Part shown: positions 21,251 to 28,563 of the stretch, in pieces
Layout of the letters: each line of letters opens with the position of its first letter
Numbering within the stretch: the first letter of the stretch is position 1
Program-made: the position numbers and the translations under genes
Assembly: GCA_037969115.1 (NCBI GenBank)
Contig: JBBKWQ010000320.1
Span: 1 to 30,281 of the forward strand
Length of the DNA stretch: 30,281 bases
Direction: 5' to 3'
Source of the DNA: JBBKWQ01 sp037969115
Lineage (GTDB): Bacteria; Actinomycetota; Acidimicrobiia; Acidimicrobiales; Ilumatobacteraceae
Notes under the pieces: model-generated
What the model was told of the DNA's origin: nothing
The model's input: the letters and a program-made list of their open reading frames with translations, nothing else
The model's database searches: none

Positions 21251-21702
21251 GACAACGGTGCTTTCAACTCGGGTCGGAGACGGACGTAGATCGTGGCGGC
21301 ATACAGCCGGCGGAGTTCAGCGAGACGTGCGCTCGCGAAGTCCGAGTCGACGCTCTCGGCGCAGGTTGGAACGTACTCGACCATCGTCGTCAGCTCGCGG
21401 GCCAGGTGCATAACCGGTTGGTCGGTGACCACGACCAGCCGTTCCTGGCGACTCGCTCGTCCCTCGAGTTCGCCGACGGTGGACGCCCATTCCGTGCCTC
21501 GCGCATCGAGCAATACGACGGGCCCGACGCCAGGTAGCACGACGGGGCGCGTGCGCGAGCGCGACGTCCGGAGAGGAAGCCGTCGGAGCGTGGCAAGGCA
21601 TCGTCGGAGCGGCCGTTGAAGCCATGGCGGCAGGCCAGCGAGGAGCGATCGCGCCCACCGCCAGACTCGCGATCGGGCAGCACGCAGAGCTTCAGTGTTC
21701 AA
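21247..21702 (-). CDS. Small protein sharing a domain with the neighbouring methyltransferase
   Basis: 151 residues from a TTG at 21702 with GAGG about nine bases upstream; the start overlaps the previous gene by 11 bases and is not certain. The first 55 residues are Arg-rich and may form amphipathic helices (WRWARSLLAGLPPWLQRPLR). Residues 60-145 (PVVLLDARGTEW, RLVVVTDQPVMHL, VEYVPTC, then AELRRLYAATIYVRL) parallel residues 93-175 of the methyltransferase encoded next. The strongest match is VVVTD-x-P followed by V-E-Y/F. I do not know a named family for this module. No catalytic motif is visible. The 4-base overlap with the methyltransferase start indicates coupled synthesis. It might be a regulatory or binding subunit, or a remnant of a larger enzyme. 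Confidence 0.65.
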   Translation of the reverse strand: MNTEALRAARSRVWRWARSLLAGLPPWLQRPLRRCLATLRRLPLRTSRSRTRPVVLPGVGPVVLLDARGTEWASTVGELEGRASRQERLVVVTDQPVMHLARELTTMVEYVPTCAESVDSDFASARLAELRRLYAATIYVRLRPELKAPLS

Positions 21703-22768
21703 GCCGGAGCCTCTTCAGGTGTGCAGCCGCCTGCGCAGCTCCATTCGCCGGTGGTAGGTCGTTCATCTTCGCGTGCATCGACTCGCGTTCACCGGCATCG
21801 AGGATTCTCTCGAGTAGACCGGGCAATGCGGCGGGCTGACCGTCGGCCCAGTCGAGCCCCACGCCGTGGTCCTGCGCCCACCGCGTCCTCGCCGACTGCT
21901 CGTCGAGTTTGGTCTGCCGATTCGGCACGAACACCGATGGCAGGCCGAGCGAGAGCGCCTCGTGAAAGGAGTTGTAACCGCCGGCGAAGAACCCGAGGTC
22001 GAACGCTCCGAAGAACTCGGTGATCGGGTACTTCTGGACAACGATCACATCATCGTTGCTGACCTTCGGTGGGTGCGCCAGGACGCTGGCCGCCACGACC
22101 ACCCGCACATTCGCCGAGCGGAGCCGGTCGACGACCTGCCGTATCAGCGAGTTCACGTCGTTGATCTGACCAGCGCCGAGTTGCACCAATGCTGCGACCT
22201 CGTCGGGAGCGAGTCCGAGATCAGCACGCGCATCGTCACGCGGGATCGGATGGGAACCGAACCGGATCGGCGCGAGTGGCTCGACTTTGGCGCGTTCTGC
22301 CACCGTTGCTCCGGTGTCGTACTCCGCTGCATAGTCGCCGGGCTCGATAATCGAGTCGAAGTGCCGCGCGCGCAAGAGCGCCGGCTCACCGGCCCCCGGC
22401 TGCCACATGCCACGCCGCTCCCACACCTTGACCATGTCGCGATTGCGGTCGAGGAACCGGCACAGTCCTGCATACGGGTGCGTTCCGTCGAACAGGAGGA
22501 GGCCGGGTTGGTACAGCTCTGCGAGATGCTCGAGTCGTTGCTCGAGCAGCGCGTTCCACTGCGGGCCGTCGAACTCGGAATACTCGTGCGAGCGAAGGTA
22601 CTCGGTTCGGAACCCCAGCGAGACCGGGATCGAGACCGCGGCAGACAGCGTGAAGATCACGACGTCGAACTCATCTTCGAGGTGCCGGGCGACCGCCATG
22701 ACCCGCGACAGGTGACCGAGACCGACGCCGTTGCTCGTGCACAACATGGCTGTCGGTCGCTTCGTCAC
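21692..22768 (-). CDS. GT-B (MurG/GT28-like) glycosyltransferase
   Basis: 358 residues from the GTG at 22768; a TACGGT lies 8 bases upstream, and the frame before it starts only with a TTG and has no conserved sequence. The N-terminal nucleotide-free half has MLCTSNGVGLGHLSRVMAVARHL at 8-30, with the G-x-G-H-x-x-R loop of MurG and MGT-like enzymes. The C-terminal half has VAALVQLGAGQINDV and the donor-binding block GFFAGGYNSFHEALSLGLPSVFVPN at about 259-283, comparable with the GGxxS/T-E motif of GT28 and GT1 proteins. It ends in a short basic tail. It should transfer a sugar from a UDP donor to a lipid-linked or other acceptor in the cytoplasm. It heads the minus-strand unit that continues through the methyltransferase and dehydrogenase. 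Confidence 0.82.
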   Translation of the reverse strand: MTKRPTAMLCTSNGVGLGHLSRVMAVARHLEDEFDVVIFTLSAAVSIPVSLGFRTEYLRSHEYSEFDGPQWNALLEQRLEHLAELYQPGLLLFDGTHPYAGLCRFLDRNRDMVKVWERRGMWQPGAGEPALLRARHFDSIIEPGDYAAEYDTGATVAERAKVEPLAPIRFGSHPIPRDDARADLGLAPDEVAALVQLGAGQINDVNSLIRQVVDRLRSANVRVVVAASVLAHPPKVSNDDVIVVQKYPITEFFGAFDLGFFAGGYNSFHEALSLGLPSVFVPNRQTKLDEQSARTRWAQDHGVGLDWADGQPAALPGLLERILDAGERESMHAKMNDLPPANGAAQAAAHLKRLRLEH

Positions 22769-22776
22769 GTCGTGAA

Positions 22777-22782
22777 ACCGTA
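22777..22782 (-). promoter_or_regulatory. Likely -10 (TACGGT) for the GT-B gene
   Basis: TACGGT on the minus strand ends 8 bases before the GTG at 22768, consistent with a leaderless transcript of the 22768-17400 unit. Confidence 0.45.
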
Positions 22783-22838
22783 GCGCCCCTCGTCGAGATA
22801 ATCGCAAGGTTCGAAATGGGCGGCGGAGCCCTGCGGAC

Positions 22839-22844
22839 TACAGT
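22839..22844 (+). promoter_or_regulatory. Likely -10 (TACAGT) for the sulfotransferase-like gene
   Basis: TACAGT ends 6 bases before the ATG at 22851, the exact spacing for transcription to start at the A of the start codon. Confidence 0.5.
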
Positions 22845-22850
22845 GCTGCG

Positions 22851-23405
22851 ATGAATGTGTTCGTTCTGGGAACCGGGCGATGCGGATCCGTCACGTTCGC
22901 GCGTGCCTGCGGCCACTTCACCAACTTCACCTCAGGACACGAATCCCGGGCTCGCGAGATCGGTGACGAACGGCTTGCCTACCCGCCAGACCACATCGAG
23001 GTCGACAATCGTCTCAGCTGGTTCCTCGGGCCGCTCGGCGCCAGGTTCGACGGGGAGACCACGCTGTACGTGCATCTTCTGCGAGACCATGACGCTGTGG
23101 TCGACAGCTTCGTCAAACGGTGGGACAGCCCGTTCCGAGCGAGCATCATCCGGGCGTTCGCACATGGCATCATCACGAGGACCAGTGACTGGACCGACGA
23201 CGAGATCCGACGGGTGTGCGCGACGTACGTGTCCACCGTCAACGACAACATCCGCGAGTTCGTCCGCCACCGCGAGTCGATCGAAGTCGACATCTCGAAC
23301 TGGATCAAGATGATGCCGCGGATCGCGGATCGAATCGGAGCGACCGGCGACCTCGACGCGGTGCTCGGCGAGTTGACGGTTCGCCACAACGCCAGCGCCA
23401 CCTGA
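22851..23405 (+). CDS. Sulfotransferase-family protein
   Basis: 184 residues, ATG start with a -10 six bases upstream. The N-terminus VFVLGTGRCGSVTFARAC (3-20) is the 5'-phosphosulfate loop of PAPS-dependent sulfotransferases (G-T-G-R-C-G-S replacing the usual G-x-P-R-S-G-T). The second site, LLRDHDAVVDSF at 76-87 with Arg78 and Ser86, corresponds to the 3'-phosphate-binding R-x(7)-S. The protein is shorter than most sulfotransferases (commonly 250-300 residues) but keeps both cofactor sites. It would transfer sulfate from PAPS to a hydroxyl, probably on the glycan made here; sulfated surface polysaccharide would suit a marine or saline habitat. A kinase-like P-loop protein is the less likely alternative. 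It is a single-gene unit convergent with the acyltransferase. Confidence 0.75.
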   Translation: MNVFVLGTGRCGSVTFARACGHFTNFTSGHESRAREIGDERLAYPPDHIEVDNRLSWFLGPLGARFDGETTLYVHLLRDHDAVVDSFVKRWDSPFRASIIRAFAHGIITRTSDWTDDEIRRVCATYVSTVNDNIREFVRHRESIEVDISNWIKMMPRIADRIGATGDLDAVLGELTVRHNASAT

Positions 23406-23441
23406 GCGATTCGACGTGCGGGCGTACACCACCGCTCCCGT

Positions 23442-25529
23442 TCAGTCGGCGAGATACTGCTGCAGCGCGTCGGCAACCCCGTCGGCGAGCGAGCGGCTGA
23501 AGGCTGCGGTCATGTGGCTGTGGTCGCGGAACGTGATCGTCCCGTCGCGCAACAACGCGCGGCAGGTACCTCCAGGGCATACCAAGTCGTTGAGCGAAAG
23601 GATCTCCGTGCGGCCGGGAGACGTCGCGCCGATTCCAGCCTGCTCCGCGGCAATCAACTCGACCTCGAGCTCGGTCACGGTGACTGGGAAGTCGCACTCG
23701 TCGGCCCGTGCCGGCCCGGTGCGATCGAGACACTCTGGGATGTGCTCAGGTGCCGTTGGGGTGTCCTGGAGAATGAGTATCCGGTCGGAGAAGCCCTCGA
23801 TAGCGGCGGCGAAGCCCGTCACGGCGCTCGCGATCATCGAGCTCGCGACCCGACGGTCCACTTCGGTGCCGTCCGCCGCGCGAACCGCCTGGATGTATCC
23901 GCGCGCTCGCCCGACGAGGAACAGATCAACGTGCTCGTTGCCCATCAACGACGTTCTGACCGCCTCTCCCCACGCCAGACACCCCTCGTCCATGCGCTCC
24001 ACTCGAAGCGCGTAGATCGGCACCTCATAGGGGATACAGCCGCTCCGTGTCGCCAACAACACGCGCCATCCGTTCGACTTTCCCGCCGCGTCGAACGCCG
24101 GCGCCCAGTGCTGCGCATGCGAATCGCCCACGAGCGCAATCGTGGTCGAGCCCGCCGGATCGCCGAGTTCACACCAGTCGAAGGGCTCGAAGCTGGCGGC
24201 GATCAGCTGGTGACAGCTGCGGTAGAGTGTGCTGACGGTGTCTTCGACCGCCTGGCTCGGCGTGACCGGAACGTCGGACCAGTCCTTCGCCGCCGCGGCG
24301 AGGTTGCGATCCCGGACCGGTGCGACCGACAACACGAGCAGCAGCGTGCAGGCCGCGCCGACCGCGATCGTCCACCCGGTGCGGGGCTTGAAGCGAGGCG
24401 CATGGCGGATCGGGTTCTCGACCAGTCGGTGGCTGACAACCGACAGCGCCGATGCCGCCGCGACCGCCACGGCCACACTGAACCATTCGGGAAGGTCCCA
24501 CTCGTATCGATCGGCGATCAGAGCAACGACGCCGAGCGCCGGCCAGTGCCACAGGTACAGCGCGTACGAACGCTCACCGATGTATCGCATCGGCGTCGAG
24601 CCGAGCACACGATCCAACGACCGCTGCCGCCCACCGAGCCCGATCAGCAGGACCGTCGCCGCAACCGGGACGATCGCGGCCGATCCGGGGAACGGCGTCG
24701 CATCGCCGTATGCAACCGCAACCACGACGATGGCACCGATCGCGAGTGTCCGAAGCAGTTCGGAACGGCCCGACTGCGGCCAGAATCGGCGCGCCGACAC
24801 CGCCACGAGAGCGCCGGCTGCGATCTCCCACAACCGGAGGTGGGTGAGGTAGTAGGCCCGTGCACCCTCCTCCGGCGTGAGCCGGATCGACGCGAACAGC
24901 GACACGACGACGACGGTCGCGGCGAGGACGCCGACGATCTGTCGAAAGCTCACCCGAGGGACGACCCGTACGACGAGCGTGGACAGCGCGATCATCAACG
25001 GCCAACCGAAGTAGAACTGCTCCTCGATCGAGAGCGACCAGAAATGGGTCAGCATGCCGTCCGACACGTCGGTGTCGACGTAGGCGACAGACTTGTCCGC
25101 GAATCGCCAGTTCGACACATACAGCAACGCTGACCTCGCATCGCCGAGCAGTTCGCCCGCTCTCGACACGGACAACAGCCAGAGCCCGAAACAGGAGGTG
25201 ACGACGATGGTGAGCGTCGCCATCGGGAGCAGCCGTCGCATGCGACCGGCGTAGAAGGCGAGCAGACGCACCCGCCCCGTTTCACCCTGCCTGACGAGCG
25301 CACTCGTGATGAGGTATCCCGAGATCACGAAGAACACATCGACGCCGACGTAGCCACCGCCGAACCAGGAGATGCCAGCGTGGTACATGACGACGAGAAC
25401 CACGGCAATGGCTCGCAACCCGTCGATGTCCGCGCGATAGGGCAGCCCAGAGGAGGTGATCTCCACAGTCGGTCGGGGATCCTGTCCTGCGTCGGCAATC
25501 GTCGACCGCGCTGCGAGGACGTCGGGCAT
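23442..25529 (-). CDS. Acyltransferase-3 / SGNH fusion, polysaccharide O-acetylase
   Basis: 695 residues, ATG start at 25529. Residues 30-400 are the AT3 membrane domain with about ten helices: YRADIDGLRAIAVVLVVMYH at 30-49 (the His needed for catalysis), FFVISGYLIT, then FWSLSIEEQFYFGWP. After a linker, the periplasmic/extracellular SGNH hydrolase-like domain begins with VGDSHAQHW (GDSH at 468-471, catalytic Ser) and ends with the D-x-x-H pair D669/H672 in FRDHSHMT. This is the architecture of OafA/OafB, OatA-like and related O-acetylases, which accept acetyl groups through the membrane from cytoplasmic acetyl-CoA and place them on sugars outside. The likely substrate is the exported polysaccharide. 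The gene is a single-gene unit with its own promoter. Confidence 0.92.
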   Translation of the reverse strand: MPDVLAARSTIADAGQDPRPTVEITSSGLPYRADIDGLRAIAVVLVVMYHAGISWFGGGYVGVDVFFVISGYLITSALVRQGETGRVRLLAFYAGRMRRLLPMATLTIVVTSCFGLWLLSVSRAGELLGDARSALLYVSNWRFADKSVAYVDTDVSDGMLTHFWSLSIEEQFYFGWPLMIALSTLVVRVVPRVSFRQIVGVLAATVVVVSLFASIRLTPEEGARAYYLTHLRLWEIAAGALVAVSARRFWPQSGRSELLRTLAIGAIVVVAVAYGDATPFPGSAAIVPVAATVLLIGLGGRQRSLDRVLGSTPMRYIGERSYALYLWHWPALGVVALIADRYEWDLPEWFSVAVAVAAASALSVVSHRLVENPIRHAPRFKPRTGWTIAVGAACTLLLVLSVAPVRDRNLAAAAKDWSDVPVTPSQAVEDTVSTLYRSCHQLIAASFEPFDWCELGDPAGSTTIALVGDSHAQHWAPAFDAAGKSNGWRVLLATRSGCIPYEVPIYALRVERMDEGCLAWGEAVRTSLMGNEHVDLFLVGRARGYIQAVRAADGTEVDRRVASSMIASAVTGFAAAIEGFSDRILILQDTPTAPEHIPECLDRTGPARADECDFPVTVTELEVELIAAEQAGIGATSPGRTEILSLNDLVCPGGTCRALLRDGTITFRDHSHMTAAFSRSLADGVADALQQYLAD

Positions 25530-25536
25530 CCTCGCG

Positions 25537-25542
25537 AGGGTA
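25537..25542 (-). promoter_or_regulatory. Likely -10 (TACCCT) for the acyltransferase gene
   Basis: TACCCT on the minus strand ends 7 bases before the ATG at 25529. A GAGG directly abuts the ATG and is too close to serve as a ribosome-binding site, so a leaderless start is preferred. Confidence 0.45.
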
Positions 25543-25600
25543 ACGGCTCGACGCGCTTACACGACGGCGAGTCGGCAGTCGGATATCGGCGCAACGCTGA

Positions 25601-25606
25601 TAGGTT
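25601..25606 (+). promoter_or_regulatory. Likely -10 (TAGGTT) for the methyltransferase gene
   Basis: TAGGTT ends 9 bases before the ATG at 25616 in an 86-base divergent gap. Confidence 0.4.
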
Positions 25607-25615
25607 TCGGCGGCG

Positions 25616-26263
25616 ATGGCAGCTCTCGACGACCGACCTTCCGAGCGTGTCACGGGCCTACGAGCGGTCTTCTCGCTGCCGGCCGCGTATCGATTCGCGC
25701 AGAAGCTGATCGGCGCCGACTCGTTTCGACGTGTGGTGATCGACGACATCCTCGCCGTGTCACCCGAGGAGCGAATTCTCGACATCGGATGTGGGACGGC
25801 CGACATCCTCGAACAGCTCCCTCCGGTCGACTACGTGGGTTTCGACCACAGCGATGACTACCTCGCGGCAGCGCGGCGGCGATTCGGTAATCGCGGCCGG
25901 TTCATCACGGGGACCGCGGCAGCCGACCTGCTCGACGACGTGTCCGAACGCGATCTCGCGATGGCGGTCGGCGTCCTGCACCATCTCAACGACGACGAGG
26001 TTCGCTCAGCCCTGACCGTCGCCGAGCGTGCGCTCCGACCCGGCGGCCGTTTCGTCTCGATCGATCCGACGTTCGCCCCGGGCCAGCATCGAATCGGCCG
26101 TTGGCTGGCATCGCGCGACCGGGGGCAACACGTCCGGACTCCGGAGGCGACCAGGCGGCTGGTCACCGAGGTCCTCCCGGACGCGACGGTCACCGTCCGA
26201 CACGACTTGTTGCGCGTCCCGTACAGCCACGTGATCTGCCAGGCCACCCGCGCGGCGAACTGA
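25616..26263 (+). CDS. Class I SAM-dependent methyltransferase
   Basis: 215 residues, ATG start. Motif I is RILDIGCGTADILEQL at 53-68, followed by DYVGFDHSDDYLAAARRRFGNRG with the acidic residue that binds the ribose, then RDLAMAVGVLHHLNDDEVRSAL (post-motif region of ubiquinone/menaquinone-type and sugar methyltransferases) and ALRPGGRFVSIDPTF. The N-terminal helices (AVFSLPAAYRFAQKLIG) are usual for the family. Length is normal. It is unlike the methyltransferases at 1783 and 19865 and so is not a duplicate. As a lone plus-strand gene between acyltransferase and GT-C genes it is likely another glycan-modifying enzyme; the target is unknown. Its stop codon forms a TGATCA palindrome with the stop of the convergent GT-C gene. 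Confidence 0.87.
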   Translation: MAALDDRPSERVTGLRAVFSLPAAYRFAQKLIGADSFRRVVIDDILAVSPEERILDIGCGTADILEQLPPVDYVGFDHSDDYLAAARRRFGNRGRFITGTAAADLLDDVSERDLAMAVGVLHHLNDDEVRSALTVAERALRPGGRFVSIDPTFAPGQHRIGRWLASRDRGQHVRTPEATRRLVTEVLPDATVTVRHDLLRVPYSHVICQATRAAN

Positions 26264-27835
26264 TCAGCAGTCCGACTCGATCACACAGGTCTCGATGATC
26301 TGCACCCACGCGTGGCGTCGCAGCACTCCCGGCGTGCCGTGTTCGAAGAGCCGCTCCCGCCCGACCGCGCTCGACTGGTCGAACACCTCGTCCGGAGGCT
26401 GACGCTTACCTGCTTCGACCACGAAGACACCCAGCTCGAGTTCGCGCATTTGGGCGTCGTCCAGGATGGCGCCGAGTCGCCTCCGTAAGATCTCGTCGAG
26501 CGGGTCGTCAGCCTCCCCGTTGAGGAATGGCACGATCAGACACTCGGAGTAGTAGCCGACTTGGGGTGCGTAGCTGGTGACCAGGGCGCACGACGGGCCG
26601 AGGGCGTCACCAGCGGCGACTGCGGTTGCGCGGAGTGCTTGGGATTCACTCTCGTATCGCCGATGCTCGTGTCGTGTCGCTCCGGCTACGTCGAATATGA
26701 GAGCGCCCACGAGAACGACCGCGAGTGCGCCTGTGCCACGCCGGAGGGATTCGCGGTGGGACGTCGCACGTCGCAAATGCCGTATCGGCCAGGCCCATCC
26801 CGCTCCTGCGACGAGCGCCCAGTAGGGCAGAGTCAGTGTGAGGTAGTTCGGGACGATCAAGCCGACGGTGACAACGAGACCGGCGGCGGACGCCACCGCC
26901 GCCATCGCCAGCACCAGGACGCCGCCGCGATCGGCCTGTCCGTTCACTGCGCCGACCAGCGCCAGCATCACCCCCACACCGACAAGCACCGCGACGAGAA
27001 CCGACCAGAACTTGGCCGAGCCCGACGCCCACGGGTTCGCGACCTCCAGCAGATCGCGTAGTCCGGTCGAGGCAGTGAACTGGTTGCGACCGACCAGCCG
27101 TTGATTCGCTTCGAGAGGCGACTCGTTCCCCAGCGACAGCAGCTTCGTGAACGTCACGAGGTAGCAGGTCAACGCCACCGCTGCGGCGAGCGTCGCGATC
27201 TGACCGAGCAGGATCCAGGCTCGTCCTCGCACCAACCGTGGAAGTTCCCGAACGACGACCGCGACGAGCCCGGCGATCAACATGATCGGTGCGCCGAATC
27301 GAGCCGTCGTGCCGGCGAACGCCAGCAGTGGAACCAGGGACAGCGACCATCGAAGTCGACCACGTCGAAGTTCCGATGCCAGCAGCCCCACGGCCAACAA
27401 CGTGAACGCAGCGCCGGGCACGTCGGCCAGCAGCGTCGATGACGTGACGACGAACCCTACAGAGCCGGCCACCAGCACGGCTGCGATGATGCCGGCCACC
27501 TCGTCGATCAACTGCCGCCCGAGCCACCAGGTCGAGGCCACGACCGCCGCGCCGAGTACGACGACGAGGAACCGTGACGAGACCACATGGGTGCCGATGA
27601 CGAAGTGTTCGAGGTACAGCAGGATCGGCAGCCCGGGAGCCCGATAGTCAGGCCAGTAGGCGCCCGAAATGTTCGACCAACCGCCCTGAAGGTCGCGCCC
27701 GCGCAGTGCGTACACCGCCTCATCGTGTCCGAGTGGCGACCTGACCACGAGCGCGCTCGATGCCGCCACCACGAACGCCAGCACCACTCCGGTGATCGGC
27801 AGCACCCGTACGATGTGATCCCGAACCCGGGTCAT
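26264..27835 (-). CDS. GT-C fold membrane glycosyltransferase (GT39/GT83-like)
   Basis: 523 residues. The ATG at 27835 is selected by a strong GAGGAGGG (minus strand, 27846-27839) just upstream and by its ATGA overlap with the acetyltransferase stop; the frame extends much further but that is a shadow of the acetyltransferase gene. The N-terminus has one helix (about 11-31), then SPLGHDEAVYALRGRDL with D38-E39, the catalytic acidic pair in the first external loop of GT-C enzymes of the PMT/ArnT type. About ten further helices follow (STWWLGRQL, GSVGFVVTSSTLLADVPG and on). The last 110 residues are soluble and contain two to three cysteines. It should move a sugar from a polyprenyl-phosphate donor to an acceptor outside the membrane, perhaps supplied by the DPM-like GT2 at 29741. 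Confidence 0.85.
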   Translation of the reverse strand: MTRVRDHIVRVLPITGVVLAFVVAASSALVVRSPLGHDEAVYALRGRDLQGGWSNISGAYWPDYRAPGLPILLYLEHFVIGTHVVSSRFLVVVLGAAVVASTWWLGRQLIDEVAGIIAAVLVAGSVGFVVTSSTLLADVPGAAFTLLAVGLLASELRRGRLRWSLSLVPLLAFAGTTARFGAPIMLIAGLVAVVVRELPRLVRGRAWILLGQIATLAAAVALTCYLVTFTKLLSLGNESPLEANQRLVGRNQFTASTGLRDLLEVANPWASGSAKFWSVLVAVLVGVGVMLALVGAVNGQADRGGVLVLAMAAVASAAGLVVTVGLIVPNYLTLTLPYWALVAGAGWAWPIRHLRRATSHRESLRRGTGALAVVLVGALIFDVAGATRHEHRRYESESQALRATAVAAGDALGPSCALVTSYAPQVGYYSECLIVPFLNGEADDPLDEILRRRLGAILDDAQMRELELGVFVVEAGKRQPPDEVFDQSSAVGRERLFEHGTPGVLRRHAWVQIIETCVIESDC

Positions 27836-28551
27836 CGGCCCTCCTCGAGCAACTCGCTGCGGATCAGGTGCGTCGTCCCCAGAGCGTCGACTTGACGCCA
27901 CCCGAACGAGGCCCAGGTTCGCTGCACCTTGAGGTTTTGTGCCTGTGTGGAGATGCGAAGGTGTCCGGCACCGCGAGCCCGCGCGACCAGCATCATCCGG
28001 GCGACCAGCTCGCCGTACCATCCCTGCCCTCTGGCGGCCGACGTGACGCCGGCCAGGCGCACGTCTGGCACCTCGGCACCCCAGTCGATCACACCGAACC
28101 CGGTCAGTTCGTCGATCGAACCCACCCCGATGAAGGCGCCAGGCACCCGGTCCACCGTGGAGAGCGCCCACTCGACGTAGCCGGCGAGCACCAGTGCCGG
28201 GTCGAACAACGGATTCGCACGGTAATGGTTGTGGTACTCAGCGAACACGTCGCGTACGAGCGTCTCGATCTCACGGGAAGGTGCATCCTCGACGGTCACG
28301 ATCTCGGCACGAGCTTCTATGTTCTCGCCGCGATCGGTCCACTCCCAGTAGAGCAATGTGTCGGCGTGGACGGCGACATGGTCGTTGAACCGGGTGAGGT
28401 CGATCCAGCGGTCGGCCCACGCCTCGGGTCGACGAACGATCACCACGTCGTAGCCGGTCGGGTCGATCCGTTCGTCCGGGGCGGCAGGCGCCCACCGAGC
28501 CACGCGAAGACCGAAGCGCGCCGACTCGGCTGTGGACAGATCGAACGTCAT
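27832..28551 (-). CDS. wecD: GNAT N-acetyltransferase, WecD/RffC-like
   Basis: 239 residues, ATG start at 28551, 12 bases after the WecE stop. The C-terminal GNAT core holds VRLAGVTSAARGQGWYGELVARMM at about 164-187, the acetyl-CoA pyrophosphate loop (R-G-Q-G-x-Y-G), then HLRISTQAQNLKVQRTWASFGW, which parallels the same part of E. coli WecD (T-Q-x-x-N-x-x-x-x-R). EYHNHYRANPLFDPALVLAGYVEW at 105-128 parallels the WecD substrate-side segment. The N-terminal third (strands with FGLRVARW) is also as in WecD. In E. coli the enzyme N-acetylates dTDP-4-amino-4,6-dideoxygalactose to dTDP-Fuc4NAc. Immediate linkage to the WecE transaminase, which makes exactly that substrate, is strong support. A different 4-amino-sugar is the main alternative. 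Confidence 0.82.
   Translation of the reverse strand: MTFDLSTAESARFGLRVARWAPAAPDERIDPTGYDVVIVRRPEAWADRWIDLTRFNDHVAVHADTLLYWEWTDRGENIEARAEIVTVEDAPSREIETLVRDVFAEYHNHYRANPLFDPALVLAGYVEWALSTVDRVPGAFIGVGSIDELTGFGVIDWGAEVPDVRLAGVTSAARGQGWYGELVARMMLVARARGAGHLRISTQAQNLKVQRTWASFGWRQVDALGTTHLIRSELLEEGR
27839..27846 (-). promoter_or_regulatory. Shine-Dalgarno GAGGAGGG of the GT-C gene
   Basis: On the minus strand GAGGAGGG lies 3 bases before the ATG at 27835, within the last codons of the acetyltransferase gene. It fixes the start of the GT-C gene, whose frame is open far upstream. Confidence 0.65.
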
Positions 28552-28563
28552 TTCGTTCTGAGT

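Noticed and set aside
23406..23441. Possible terminator hairpin between the sulfotransferase-like and acyltransferase genes
   Set aside because: Only a short interrupted pairing (CGGGCG with CGCTCCCG) is present and there is no T-run.
28552..28563. Promoter between the WecE and WecD-like genes
   Set aside because: The 12-base gap has no TANNNT and no clear Shine-Dalgarno; the two genes are most simply read as one operon.
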